Source of the DNA: Dongshaea marina
Lineage (GTDB): Bacteria > Pseudomonadota > Gammaproteobacteria > Enterobacterales > Aeromonadaceae
Length of the DNA stretch: 64,000 bases
Reading direction: 5' to 3'
Assembly: GCF_003072645.1 (NCBI RefSeq)
Contig: NZ_CP028897.1
Span: 4,813,501 to 4,877,500, forward strand
Shown: positions 18,708 to 27,315 of the stretch, one piece after another
How positions within the stretch are numbered: position 1 is the stretch's first letter
Layout of the letters: each line of letters opens with the position of its first letter
Translations under genes and position numbers: made by a program
The notes under the pieces: generated by a model
Databases searched by the model: none
What the model was told of the DNA's origin: nothing
What the model saw: the letters and a program-made list of their open reading frames with translations, nothing else

Positions 18708-19043
18708 TAAATACCGACGAAAAATTAAATACAAAAAAAGAAGATTGAAACAAAATAATGAACATTCATTGTCTCTTCATCGCCCAAAGAAAGTCTCCCC
18801 GGAATCCAGACCCGATAAAGTCGACTCAAATGAGAATCAATCGCCATGAAGTTATAACCTGAGAGTACAGGCCCGTTAAAAAGAACAAAAAATAAATCAA
18901 TAAAAACAAACAGTTAAGAAGTGAGCGCTCTGAGATGGAATAGATAGCGAGGAGGTTTCTGCAGGTTATTAGAAACGATGGTATCACAGTAAAATTATTT
19001 TTATCAGTCTTGTTTATGAGACTCTTTTCCATACAATGTCGAA
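18708..19043 (+). promoter_or_regulatory. AT-rich intergenic region; promoter TTGTTT/TACAAT before guaC
   Basis: No supported gene lies in this 336-bp stretch. A good sigma-70 promoter is visible at its right end: TTGTTT (19010-19015), 16-bp spacer, TACAAT (19032-19037). Transcription would start at about 19044, directly at the foot of the terminator-like hairpin before guaC. Confidence 0.5.
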
Positions 19044-19077
19044 AACCGGAGAGCTTGCTAAAAGCCTCCGGTTTTTT
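19044..19077 (+). terminator. Terminator-like hairpin between a promoter and guaC
   Basis: ACCGGAG-A-GCTT...AAGC-CTCCGGT followed by seven T residues: a strong intrinsic terminator on the plus strand, only 25 bases before the guaC start. The nearest plus-strand gene upstream ends 337 bases earlier, which is far for an ordinary terminator. It could end an unseen RNA in the interval, or attenuate guaC. Confidence 0.8.
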
Positions 19078-19101
19078 TATTTCTGCCATAGGAAGCATGA
19101 A

Positions 19102-20145
19102 ATGCATATCGAACAAGATCTGAAGCTTGGTTTTAAAGATGTACTGTTTCGCCCTAAGCGCTCGACTCTCAAGAGCCGCTCAGAAGTATCACTTGAACGC
19201 GAATTTTCTTTCAAGCACTCAGGCCGCAAGTGGTCTGGCGTTCCGGTAATCGCCGCCAACATGGATACCGTTGGTACATTTGAGATGGCCGAAGCTTTGG
19301 CCAGCCATGATGTACTCACCGCAGTTCATAAGCATTACACAGTTGACCAGTGGCGAGAGTTCACCAGCCGTGTCGACAAGCGCCTGCTCAAGCATGTCAT
19401 TGTTTCCACCGGAACCTCTGATCAGGATTTCGAAAAGACCCAGGCGATCCTGGCGCAGGAGCCTGAGCTACAGTTTATCTGTATCGATGTTGCCAACGGC
19501 TACTCGGAGCACTTCGCAAGTTTTGTGCAGAAGATGCGTCAACACTGCCCGAACCACACCATTATCGCCGGCAACGTGGTGACCGGAGAGATGGTCGAGC
19601 AGTTGATCCTCTCCGGCGCGGATATTGTTAAGGTTGGGATCGGGCCAGGCTCCGTTTGTACCACCCGCGTCAAAACCGGCGTTGGCTATCCACAGCTATC
19701 AGCCATCATCGAGTGTGCAGACGCAGCTCACGGCCTGGGCGGGCAGATCGTCGGTGACGGCGGCTGTACCTGTCCGGGGGATGTCGCCAAAGCCTTTGGT
19801 GGTGGCGCTGACTTTGTGATGCTCGGCGGTATGCTGGCAGCTCATAGTGAGTCGGGTGGCGAGCGCTTCGAAAAAGATGGCCGGGAGTATATGCGCTTTT
19901 ATGGCATGAGCTCTGCGACCGCGATGAAGCAGTATGCCGGTGGCGTTGCCAAGTATCGCGCCTCTGAAGGGAAAACCGTAGAGCTGGCGTTCCGCGGCCC
20001 TGTCGAAAATACGCTGCAGGATATCCTGGGCGGCGTTCGCTCAACCTGTACCTATGTCGGAGCGGCGCGACTCAAGGAGCTCACCAAGCGAACCACCTTT
20101 ATTCAGGTCCGTGAGCAGGAAAATAACGTTTACGGAAAAGAGTAA
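19102..20145 (+). CDS. guaC: GMP reductase
   Basis: A 347-residue cytoplasmic enzyme that reduces GMP to IMP with NADPH and ammonia release, returning guanine nucleotides to the A/G branch point. Family marks: [20 protein letters not shown] at the N-terminus, [13 protein letters not shown], the catalytic loop [13 protein letters not shown] with the thioimidate Cys, and [19 protein letters not shown]. It aligns along its length with E. coli GuaC. I start at ATG 19102 rather than the upstream 19036, because that start lies in the terminator hairpin. Convergent with the pentapeptide gene. Confidence 0.96.
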   Translation: MHIEQDLKLGFKDVLFRPKRSTLKSRSEVSLEREFSFKHSGRKWSGVPVIAANMDTVGTFEMAEALASHDVLTAVHKHYTVDQWREFTSRVDKRLLKHVIVSTGTSDQDFEKTQAILAQEPELQFICIDVANGYSEHFASFVQKMRQHCPNHTIIAGNVVTGEMVEQLILSGADIVKVGIGPGSVCTTRVKTGVGYPQLSAIIECADAAHGLGGQIVGDGGCTCPGDVAKAFGGGADFVMLGGMLAAHSESGGERFEKDGREYMRFYGMSSATAMKQYAGGVAKYRASEGKTVELAFRGPVENTLQDILGGVRSTCTYVGAARLKELTKRTTFIQVREQENNVYGKE

Positions 20146-20153
20146 CCGGGTCT

Positions 20154-20176
20154 GGGTGAGGCAAGTTGCCTCACCC
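20154..20176. terminator. Shared hairpin between convergent guaC and qnr-like gene
   Basis: GGGTGAGGCAA-G-TTGCCTCACCC, an 11-base perfect inverted repeat lying exactly between two convergent stop codons. T-tracts are weak (CTCTAT), so it may act as a weak terminator or as an RNA 3'-end stabiliser. Confidence 0.6.
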
Positions 20177-20177
20177 T

Positions 20178-20834
20178 CTATGGGAATACGATCAACCCCA
20201 GGGCTTCCAGCAGTTCCTGCTGCTGCCAGTGGCTTATTTTAACCCCCTGCAGATTAACCTGACGCACATCCAGTTGTCCCAGCTCGGCTTCACGCAGATC
20301 GCAGCCACTGATGTCAAAACTTCTCCAGTCGATATCGCGAAACTCCCCCTGGCTTAGATCTGAATCCACAAAGGATGCTCCCTTTAGATTCGCGCCATTC
20401 CAGCGGTTTGCAGACAGATCACATTTTTCCAGGGTAGTCCCCTGAAAATTGCTGTAGCTTAAATTATTTCCGGTGAGCTCGGCGCGGCAAAAAAATGAGT
20501 TACGACTCACCTGGCTGCTAAAAGCTGCCCTTGAGAAATCACAGCCCAAAGCCTTCGAGTCCCGGATCTCCAATCCCAGACAGTTGGCATAATTGAATTT
20601 AGCCATCGACAGGTCGCACTTTTTGAAGCTGGCATCCATAAGTGTCGCCCCGCTGAAGCAGCAGCTTTTCTCTTCGCCTGATTCAAAGAAATTACATTCA
20701 ATAAAACTGCATTCGCTCAGATCGGCCCCGCGAAAATCACAGTCGATAAAGTGGCAGCGATAAAACTGATGCTCTGATATCTGCTCATCTTTGAACGAGT
20801 GAGCTACAAACTGCTTATCCTGATGGCGCACCAT
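20178..20834 (-). CDS. Chromosomal Qnr-family pentapeptide repeat protein
   Basis: Exactly 218 residues, the usual Qnr length. The whole protein is A(D/N)LXX-type pentapeptide repeats (FRGADLSECSFIECNFFESG, SGATLMDASFKKCDLSMAKF), interrupted near residues 105-118 by loop-like non-repeat residues, and ends VNLQGVKISHWQQQELLEALG, nearly the Qnr C-terminus (VNLEGVKICAWQQEQLLEPLG). Qnr proteins fold as a right-handed beta helix that mimics DNA, bind gyrase/topoisomerase IV and protect them from quinolones. Such chromosomal genes are known in aquatic gammaproteobacteria. AGGAGA precedes ATG. I saw no LexA box upstream. Whether it protects against drugs is untested. Confidence 0.88.
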   Translation of the reverse strand: MVRHQDKQFVAHSFKDEQISEHQFYRCHFIDCDFRGADLSECSFIECNFFESGEEKSCCFSGATLMDASFKKCDLSMAKFNYANCLGLEIRDSKALGCDFSRAAFSSQVSRNSFFCRAELTGNNLSYSNFQGTTLEKCDLSANRWNGANLKGASFVDSDLSQGEFRDIDWRSFDISGCDLREAELGQLDVRQVNLQGVKISHWQQQELLEALGLIVFP

Positions 20835-21059
20835 TGTCTCCTAATAGGCCCTGAACCCGAAATATCGGTGATCGCTTAAGAGAAGTCCACCACTAAAGTT
20901 CAGCTTAAATCTCGCAACTCACACAGTTGCAATGCCTCCCCGATACAGCCCACAACCCCCAAGCGGAGAATAGCCGGCATTCGGCTTCTATACTTATATC
21001 AGCCACCAATCTCAGCTCGACCTTACTTTTGCTGAAAATGGAGTTTCAGGAGGCTCAAG

Positions 21060-22142
21060 ATGAAAAAGCTGATGATGATCTTGCTGCTGGTATTTAGCGT
21101 TCTTAGTATCCATAGCGCCCAGGCAAGCCCAGCGGTTGCGGACCAAGCTAGCTCCGCAACCTCCGAGCGCAAGAGTATCGCCGTATTTACTACCAGGGAG
21201 CAGGACGACATGTTCTGGGGACTGGTCTATGGCCTGATGGAGCAAGCATGCGATCAACTGGGTATGCGCTGTGTCCACTATTATGCACAAAATAGCCATA
21301 TCCGGATGGAGCATCAGGCAAAAGAAGCGATCGAGAGCGGGTTTGATGCCATTGTCGTCCCCAACTTTAAAAAGCGCCTGCCGGTGATCGTCAAGATGGC
21401 TAATGAGGCCAAGGTTCCCATCTTTACCTTTAACTCGGGTTTTCTTCCCGATGACAACATGGGAAGCCCCAGAGAGAAATACAAATATTGGATCGGTGAG
21501 ATGCTCCCGGACGACTCGGGTGCCGGCTATCAGCTGGCAGAGATCCTGACCAAACAGGCCAAAAAAATTCACTCCGGGGTCAATATGGTTGCTCTGCTTG
21601 GCAACATTGCAGATATGGCTTCGATCCAGCGCCAGATCGGTCTGGTACGCTACTTAGAAGATCACCCCGAGGTCGAACTAAAACAGATCGTCTATGCTAA
21701 CTGGTCTCCCGATATGGCCGCGGCTAAGGCCTCGCGACTGAACTACCGCTATCCGGATATCAATGTATTCTGGTCTGCCAGTGATGGCATGGCGATCGGA
21801 GTGCTCCACGCCCTGGGTAAGAAGGAGTTTATAACCGGCGGGGTCGACTGGTCTGTCGAGGGGATCGATATGGTGAAGAGCAACCCCAAGATGATTGCCA
21901 CCATGGGTGGACACATACTTGAGGGTGCCTGGGTGGCCGTTATCCTTTATGACTACTTTCACGGCAAAGATTTTGCCGATGAAACCCTGCAGTTCCGCTC
22001 TCCCATGATGGCGATCACCAAACAGAATGTGGATGAGATGAAGAATAAACTCGCCAGGAGGAACTGGAAGAATATCGACTTTACCAGTTACTCCAAGGTC
22101 AAGAACCCTTCGATCAAAAAATATGACTTTACCCTGAAGTGA
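21060..22142 (+). CDS. Periplasmic sugar-type substrate-binding protein (Peripla_BP_4), orphan
   Basis: A 360-residue exported protein (signal MKKLMMILLLVFSVLSIHS, cleaved near AQA). It has the type-I binding fold of ribose/autoinducer binding proteins: SIAVFTTREQDDMFWGLVYG, a second strand GFDAIVVPNF, GEMLPDDSGAGYQLAEIL, and INVFWSASDGMAIGVLHAL in the C-lobe. No ABC permease or ATPase adjoins it. Such orphans often feed periplasmic sensors (LuxP- or TorT-like). Shine-Dalgarno GGAGG precedes ATG 21060. It is followed by two more binding-protein genes on the same strand. Confidence 0.85.
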   Translation: MKKLMMILLLVFSVLSIHSAQASPAVADQASSATSERKSIAVFTTREQDDMFWGLVYGLMEQACDQLGMRCVHYYAQNSHIRMEHQAKEAIESGFDAIVVPNFKKRLPVIVKMANEAKVPIFTFNSGFLPDDNMGSPREKYKYWIGEMLPDDSGAGYQLAEILTKQAKKIHSGVNMVALLGNIADMASIQRQIGLVRYLEDHPEVELKQIVYANWSPDMAAAKASRLNYRYPDINVFWSASDGMAIGVLHALGKKEFITGGVDWSVEGIDMVKSNPKMIATMGGHILEGAWVAVILYDYFHGKDFADETLQFRSPMMAITKQNVDEMKNKLARRNWKNIDFTSYSKVKNPSIKKYDFTLK

Positions 22143-22232
22143 CGTATTGCCGTGCAGGTTCTGCCTGCACGGCAACATAGCTCCCCCTGACCTAAACTAC
22201 AGATAGAGCTTTGAATCAGGATATTCAGCAAC

Positions 22233-23264
22233 ATGTGGTTCAGGACACATCTTATTGGCATTGCGTTACTGCTGATGCCAGCAGCAGCTCACTCCCAACC
22301 CATTCGTCTGATCCTTAACGACTGGCCCAGTCAGCTGGTGATCAGCCAGATCACGGCTCAGCTCCTGCAAAAACAGGGCTATCAGACTCGCTTTATCCAG
22401 GCGCCCACCCTTAAAAACCGAGCGAATGATCAGCAGTGGGGACTCCTTAAATATGATGGGGCCGATTTGCAGATGGAGCTCTGGGAAAGCTCTATGGGAG
22501 ATAAGTACAGGAAACTGTTACAAAACGGGATGATTCAGTGCCTGGGAGATTATCAAGCCAGGAGCCGGGAAGACTGGTGGTATCCCATCCATGTCGAGAA
22601 GCTCTGCCCGGGCCTGCCGGACTGGCGCGCTCTTCGTGACTGCTGGAAGATATTCGTACAGCCTGATACGGCCCCCCTGGGACGCTATCTCGCTGGCCAC
22701 TGGGAGCAACAGGACATGGCGCGGATCCGGGCGCTTAAGATGAAGTTCAAAGTGGTCCGAGTTGATGAGGATATTTTATGGCAAACACTGAAACATGCCG
22801 TAGCCAAAAAACAGGCGATCGTTCTATATAACTGGACCCCAAATTGGACGAGTGCAGCCTACCCCGGAAAGTTTATTGAGTTTCCTCCCTGGCACCCCGA
22901 GTGTAAAACCGATCCGAATAGGGGCATCAACCCTGAGGTCACCCATGATTGTGGAGAGGTTTCTCAGGGCTGGATCAAGAAGGTAGCCAATGCCAGGCTT
23001 ACCCAGCGAGCGCCCTGTGCCATCGAGCTCTTACAAAAAATCGACTTCACCTCTGAGCAGATCGCTCAGATGTCCCGCCGGGTTGTACTGGACAAACTGG
23101 ATGTGCAAGAGAGTGCCAATCTATGGCTACGTGAACATGCTGCGCTTTGGAAGCATTGGCTCGCTACGAGCTGTAGCCCTTCCCAGATTAAACGCCAGCC
23201 GGAGCCATCTTCCCCAGGAAACGGTTCATCGCTGTCCCCTGGTGACTCAAGGAGAAGCATGTGA
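22233..23264 (+). CDS. Glycine betaine/proline-type substrate-binding protein (OpuAC/ProX-like), orphan
   Basis: An exported protein of 343 residues (signal ending AAAHS) with the OpuAC layout: LNDWPSQLVISQITAQLLQKQGY (strand 1 and helix), a DGADLQMELWES segment, and aromatic-rich ligand-box stretches YNWTPNWTS and FPPWHPE typical of quaternary-amine binding. Expected ligands are glycine betaine, choline or similar. No ABC permease or ATPase gene follows; instead the stop overlaps the GTG start of another binding protein. The C-terminal about 30 residues are low-complexity Ser/Pro-rich. Confidence 0.82.
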   Translation: MWFRTHLIGIALLLMPAAAHSQPIRLILNDWPSQLVISQITAQLLQKQGYQTRFIQAPTLKNRANDQQWGLLKYDGADLQMELWESSMGDKYRKLLQNGMIQCLGDYQARSREDWWYPIHVEKLCPGLPDWRALRDCWKIFVQPDTAPLGRYLAGHWEQQDMARIRALKMKFKVVRVDEDILWQTLKHAVAKKQAIVLYNWTPNWTSAAYPGKFIEFPPWHPECKTDPNRGINPEVTHDCGEVSQGWIKKVANARLTQRAPCAIELLQKIDFTSEQIAQMSRRVVLDKLDVQESANLWLREHAALWKHWLATSCSPSQIKRQPEPSSPGNGSSLSPGDSRRSM

Positions 23265-24049
23265 AACTCACCCTCTACACCGCCATAGCTCTGCTACTGT
23301 TCAGCTCCACAAACCTGCACTCCAAAATAAGAGAGGTCTCGGCTGCGGTGGGAGAGTGGCCTCCCTATATCAGCTGTCAGGACGATCAGCCCAGGGGGAC
23401 TCTCATCGATACGGTCACGGCAGCCTACCGGGAGGTTGGCGTCACACTGCTTGCAAAATGTTTCCCCTGGGCCAGAGCCTTTAACCTGACCCGGGAGGGG
23501 ATCTATGATGTTACTTTTCCCTGGTATAAGAATGACGAACGGGAGCAGCACTTCCTCTTTGGCAGCCGGGTCTCGCTCGTCAACGAAACCCTGTTTCACC
23601 TTAAGCGACGCAGCTTCCCCGAGCTTGCTGAGACAATCACGGTCGATAAGCTTAAAAACTACAAGATTGCCGGCACCATAGGCTATAGCTATGGACCACT
23701 GATGGCGGAATTTGATAAGGCATTTGGTCTGGAGCGCGCCATCTCAGATACAAATAACTTCAAGAAACTGCTGCGCGATCGCATTGATCTGTTCGTGATG
23801 GACTTTCAGGTTGGCTACCACCTTTTAGCCAAATTGCCCTATTCCCAGCGGGTGCAGATCACCAATATTCAGCAAACCGTCTACAACAATGAGCAATACC
23901 TGCTGGTCGGTAAAAAAAATCCGGAGGCTGCACAGATCATCACCCTATTCAACCGAGGCATGGGGATCATACGCAGCAACGGCACTGAGGAAGAGATCTT
24001 CGAACGTTATATGCTTCCGAGTATCCGGGTAATGGAGACGGCCCCATAA
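23261..24049 (+). CDS. Periplasmic SBP_bac_3-type binding protein, orphan
   Basis: A 262-residue exported protein (signal MKLTLYTAIALLLFSSTNLHS). The fold marks match the 17.9 kb protein: VGEWPPYISCQDDQPRGTLI, CFPWARAFNLTREGIYDVTFPW, LKNYKIAGTIGYSYG, and LLRDRIDLFVMDFQVGYHL. Translation starts at GTG 23261 inside the preceding stop region with AAGGAG upstream, so it is coupled to the betaine-type binding protein. The adjacent pairing of two binding proteins of different fold classes without any membrane component is unusual. Confidence 0.82.
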   Translation: MKLTLYTAIALLLFSSTNLHSKIREVSAAVGEWPPYISCQDDQPRGTLIDTVTAAYREVGVTLLAKCFPWARAFNLTREGIYDVTFPWYKNDEREQHFLFGSRVSLVNETLFHLKRRSFPELAETITVDKLKNYKIAGTIGYSYGPLMAEFDKAFGLERAISDTNNFKKLLRDRIDLFVMDFQVGYHLLAKLPYSQRVQITNIQQTVYNNEQYLLVGKKNPEAAQIITLFNRGMGIIRSNGTEEEIFERYMLPSIRVMETAP

Positions 24050-24109
24050 CAAAAAGCTTCGGAGCTAGAGCAACTCGTGATTCTCAGGTGTAGTATCAAA
24101 CTCAAAATG

Positions 24110-24186
<77 letters not shown>

Positions 24187-24475
24187 TGATGAGAGCACCA
24201 TACTCAAAGGAGCCTTTATCCTCAACCACAGAGCCGGCAGGCTGTGATCTGTCGCACAGGCCCTGGCTCTGTTGATGCCACAGAACCTGAGCTTGTGCCT
24301 GGATGCAAGTCACCACCAGAGCGATTGCATTGTGTTAAACAGATTGTTTATATTTTCAGGACTGCCGTTGCTTAAGGCCATGCTAAAATAGCCTATACGC
24401 CTATCGATTCCAGCCTGCTCATGAGGCTGATCGTTGCGGCCTTGTGCTTATAAACTCAATAAGGATACCCACTCC

Positions 24476-24772
24476 ATGTCTGTAGAGAATAAAGTTCAGG
24501 AAACCTGTGATGCATGTGGCGCCTTCGCTGAAATTGGCACCGTCATCGGAGAGGGAGATGATATTCTCGAGCTCTCGCTCAGTGGAGATAACGAGCAGCA
24601 GCTCAAAGAGCAGTTTGCCAAGTGTGTCGCCCTGGCAAAAGAGATCTATGCCGATGCCAAGGTGGAACAATCCATTAGCAGCGAAAATGGCACTGTGACT
24701 CTCAAGGGTAAGATCCAGTTCGGATGCACTGCAGAGAAGATGATCTTCGAGATGCGTGCCCGTAGCCTGTAA
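24476..24772 (+). CDS. YfcZ/YiiS family protein (DUF406)
   Basis: A 98-residue soluble protein, MSVENKVQETCDACGAFAEI, that matches the YfcZ/YiiS family in its N-terminal CxxCG pair, the GEGDDILEL block and the C-terminal IQFGCTAEKMIFEMRARSL. AAGGA lies upstream of ATG 24476; an in-frame upstream ATG is rejected. Biological role unknown. It is followed by a strong terminator and is its own transcription unit. Confidence 0.85.
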   Translation: MSVENKVQETCDACGAFAEIGTVIGEGDDILELSLSGDNEQQLKEQFAKCVALAKEIYADAKVEQSISSENGTVTLKGKIQFGCTAEKMIFEMRARSL

Positions 24773-24793
24773 TCACAAGTGACTTACTAAAGC

Positions 24794-24816
24794 AAAGACC
24801 GGCTCAGCCGGTCTTT
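24794..24816 (+). terminator. Rho-independent terminator after the YfcZ-like gene
   Basis: AAAGACCGGC-TCA-GCCGGTCTTT, a 10-bp stem with a short T-run, 21 bases after the stop. Confidence 0.9.
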
Positions 24817-24854
24817 GATCTTTCTATCCGCCCAGCGGCGGCCACTCCCCTTAG

Positions 24855-25058
24855 TTAAGCCTTTTTCGCTTTAAGCTTTTTATGGGTGTGGGGTTTATAG
24901 GCGCTCTTTTTATACAAGCCCTTTTTATGATGTTTGACCTGATGACTGGCCGCTACATGATGGGTTGTTGAAGGCTGGACGGAACTTGCTTGTGCAAACA
25001 CCGCATTTGAAACCACTAGAGAAGCACCAATCAGAGATAGCGCAAACCATTTTTTCAT
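24855..25058 (-). CDS. Asr-like small basic periplasmic protein
   Basis: A 67-residue protein with a clean signal peptide (MKKWFALSLIGASLVVSNAVFA, cut before QAS) and a mature part dominated by His, Lys, Ala and Tyr (HHKKGLYKKSAYKPHTHKKL). This is the composition and layout of the acid-shock protein Asr of E. coli, which is induced by low pH and proposed to buffer or protect the periplasm. Homology cannot be proven for low-complexity sequence. The upstream 25059-25361 interval (about 300 bp) shows nothing I can identify beyond its probable promoter. Confidence 0.6.
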   Translation of the reverse strand: MKKWFALSLIGASLVVSNAVFAQASSVQPSTTHHVAASHQVKHHKKGLYKKSAYKPHTHKKLKAKKA

Positions 25059-25361
25059 ATCGTTTCCCTCTTTTCGAAGATAATGACTACTGAGATAAGG
25101 ATGCTCGGTAAAGATATCTGCTCCCCTGTGCCGTAAAAGGCCGGATGGCAGGCTTCAGATACTAGGGGCAGGGTGAGTCAACTCTCTTCACAGAGATTTG
25201 CTGAGTTAGAGTCGCCAATCAGAGACGAGCTATAAGAAAGCGCTCCTGAATATAAAAAACGCAAACCGGAGTGAACCGACAGAGAGTACAATGGGGAGTG
25301 GCAGGACAGTTAATCCAGAAAAGAGCGGAGCCGACACTCAGCCAGCCCCGCAGGTATCGCT

Positions 25362-26375
25362 TTAGAACTTGCTGAAGTAATCCAGGCCCATCGCCTTTTT
25401 CACATCCGCCAGTACGTTTCCGGATACTTCACGCGCCTTCTCGGTTCCCTGCTTGAGAATCGCCATCAGATGCGCAGGATCCTGCATCGCCTCTTCCCGA
25501 CGTGCACGGATCGGCTCCAACATGGTCTGCAGGCAGTCATTGAGGATCCGCTTGCACTTCATATCTCCCAGGCCACCGCGCTGATAGTGCGCCTTAAGCT
25601 CTGCGACATAATCCTGATCCGGATGGAAAGCATCCAGATAGGTAAAGACCACATTACCCTCGATCTTACCCGGATCTTCAACCCGCAAGTGCTCAGGATC
25701 GGTATACATGCTCATCACCGACTGCTTGATCTCATCGGCTGATGCAGCCAGTTGGATCGCATTGCCCAGCGATTTAGACATCTTGGCCGAGCCATCGGCT
25801 CCGGGGAGACGGCTCACCTTGCTCAGCACTGGCTTACACTCGGTCAGCACATCACGCCCGGCCAGGCTGTTGAACTTACGAACGATTTCATTGGTCTGCT
25901 CAAGCATCGGCAGCTGATCATCTCCCACAGGAACATACTCAGCACGAAACGCCGTAATATCTGCGGCCTGGCTTACAGGATAGGTCAAAAAGCCCGCTGG
26001 CAGGCTACGCTCAAATCCTTTTTGCTTGATCTCTGCCTTCACGGTTGGATTGCGCTCCAGACGAGAGATGGTCACCCAGTTCATGTAATACATGGTCAGC
26101 TCAGGCAAAGCTGGTAACTCTGATTGCAGACAGAAGGTGGTTTTCTCTGGATCCAGACCGACCGCCAGGTAGTCAGCCATTACCTCCAGCACGCTCTGAG
26201 TAACCTTGTCCGGATTATGTCCGTTGTCGGTCAGAGCCTGGAGATCAGCGATCAGGATATATTGACGATAATCGTCCTGCATCTGAACGCGCTGCATCAG
26301 GGAGCCGACATAGTGCCCCAGGTGCAGGCGACCTGTTGGACGATCTCCGGTAAGAATAACGGGTTTAGCTGACAT
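25362..26375 (-). CDS. trpS: Tryptophanyl-tRNA synthetase
   Basis: A class I aminoacyl-tRNA synthetase of 337 residues that charges tRNA-Trp. The HIGH-type motif is [17 protein letters not shown] near the N-terminus and the KMSKS loop is [12 protein letters not shown], with the family blocks [12 protein letters not shown] and [12 protein letters not shown] between. I start at ATG 26375 with GGAG seven bases upstream; the frame runs upstream through a terminator hairpin, which cannot be coding. Length is typical. Upstream lies a short Trp-containing leader peptide and a terminator, implying control by tryptophan supply. Confidence 0.95.
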   Translation of the reverse strand: MSAKPVILTGDRPTGRLHLGHYVGSLMQRVQMQDDYRQYILIADLQALTDNGHNPDKVTQSVLEVMADYLAVGLDPEKTTFCLQSELPALPELTMYYMNWVTISRLERNPTVKAEIKQKGFERSLPAGFLTYPVSQAADITAFRAEYVPVGDDQLPMLEQTNEIVRKFNSLAGRDVLTECKPVLSKVSRLPGADGSAKMSKSLGNAIQLAASADEIKQSVMSMYTDPEHLRVEDPGKIEGNVVFTYLDAFHPDQDYVAELKAHYQRGGLGDMKCKRILNDCLQTMLEPIRARREEAMQDPAHLMAILKQGTEKAREVSGNVLADVKKAMGLDYFSKF

Positions 26376-26419
26376 TTTATTCTCCAAAATTTTCTGTGAG
26401 CCGAAATTTTGAGGCGGGT

Positions 26420-26448
26420 AAAAAGAAGCCGCCATAATCCCGGCGGCT
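26420..26448 (-). terminator. Candidate trpS attenuator
   Basis: On the minus strand: AGCCGCC-GGGATTAT-GGCGGCT followed by TCTTTTT. It lies between the candidate Trp leader peptide (ending 26481) and the trpS start (26375), so it would end transcription before the gene. The GGTGGCG of the two Trp codons can pair with the first arm (CCGCC), a plausible antiterminator. Confidence 0.8.
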
Positions 26449-26480
26449 ACTTTCTATCAGATACGATAAGGCACGCCGCG

Positions 26481-26531
26481 TTAAGAGCAGCGCCACCAAA
26501 ACAGGTTAAAAGCGGTATCAAATAGCTTCAT
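26481..26531 (-). CDS. Candidate trpS leader peptide with tandem Trp codons
   Basis: A 16-codon frame, MKLFDTAFNLFWWRCS then TAA, lies 32 bases before the terminator hairpin upstream of trpS. Two adjacent Trp codons (TGG TGG) near the end are the classic sign of transcription attenuation. The DNA before the peptide (AAACAGGTTA) is an exact 10-base complement of TAACCTGTTT inside it, which could be the 1:2 stem. The ribosome-binding site is weak, and a promoter-like TTGCAC-18-TAGAAT would place the start site almost at the ATG; an upstream promoter is needed for the 1:2 stem to be transcribed. Confidence 0.7.
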   Translation of the reverse strand: MKLFDTAFNLFWWRCS

Positions 26532-26686
26532 GGTCGAAATTCTAACCTGTTTGCCAAGCAAGGTGCAATTTTTCGGGGCCCTTTTCTCTGTCCCGGGTAA
26601 ATTTAAGCCCCAATCTAACATCTCATTTCGGAGCATTTGACCTGTGTGGCAAGCTCAGCCTAAAAGTTGTCAGAGATATCATCCAA

Positions 26687-26717
26687 GCCCGTGCCAGCAT
26701 AAGCGCTGGCATCGGGC
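26687..26717. repeat. Intergenic hairpin
   Basis: GCCCG-T-GCCAGC-ATAAGC-GCTGGC-AT-CGGGC, an imperfect 11-bp stem in the gap between trpS and the stress-protein gene, with no T-tract. It resembles REP-type intergenic palindromes, but no second copy is visible in the window. Confidence 0.4.
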
Positions 26718-26810
26718 ATACAGGGAGGTATTCACTGGGCGGCCTTGAATGATATCCAGGCAACCAACAATCGGGTTGAAACAATGTACTAGCCCCGGGC
26801 CAAGCCCGGG

Positions 26811-27245
26811 CTATTTATCCAGAGGAACCACCAGAAGATCGCAGGGAACCGTGTTCATCAACTGGCGAGCCGAAGAGGTTAGCAGGCTCCAGAAGCTCTG
26901 GCGGTGGCCACAAACCATCAGATCCACTTCATAGTTCTCCACCGCCTGGCAGATCCGCTCACAGAGATCGCCACACACCACCAGCTTCTTATTGATCGGA
27001 AACTCAATCTGCGCAAGAAACTCTTCGAGTTTCCCCATGCTCTCTTCAATCACCTGGTTCTGGACATTATCGATATCAATATCGATCATCTCGGTGTAGA
27101 GATCTTTGAGATCTACGTCCACATGGATAATCGACAGCTTGGCCTGATTAGCCTTGGCCCTGTCGATCGCCTTATCGATCACTTTGCGATTATCTTCAGC
27201 CAGGTCGATCGCAACCAATATATGCTGATAATGATGCCCTTCCAT
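26811..27245 (-). CDS. Universal stress protein, UspA family
   Basis: A 144-residue Usp domain: first strand HILVAIDLAEDNRKVIDKAI, middle LSIIHVDVDLKDLY, and C-terminal LVVCGDLCERICQAVE... DLMVCGHRQSFWSLLTSSARQLMNTVPCDLLVVPL. The ATP-loop GxxGHxxxSxxxxGS is present only in degenerate form (CGHRQSFWSLLTSSA), closer to UspA than to ATP-binding Usp types. Start ATG 27245 has GGAG upstream; GTG 27248 is an alternative. A perfect GC hairpin (26791-26812) overlaps the stop codon and could end transcription. Confidence 0.88.
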   Translation of the reverse strand: MEGHHYQHILVAIDLAEDNRKVIDKAIDRAKANQAKLSIIHVDVDLKDLYTEMIDIDIDNVQNQVIEESMGKLEEFLAQIEFPINKKLVVCGDLCERICQAVENYEVDLMVCGHRQSFWSLLTSSARQLMNTVPCDLLVVPLDK

Positions 27246-27315
27246 CACTCTCTCCTCTTGAGATCTTTTGATGATGCTGTCTATAAATGTGCTCCGACAA
27301 CAGGATAATTACAAT

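Noticed and set aside
18826-19116. Minus-strand 96-residue frame overlapping the guaC leader
   Set aside because: It covers the promoter and terminator of the guaC region and its hydrophobic composition reflects A/T runs; no ribosome-binding site.
24243-24258. CRP-like site TGTGA-TCTGTC-GCACA upstream of the YfcZ-like gene
   Set aside because: One half-site mismatch and no aligned promoter; too weak to report as a feature.
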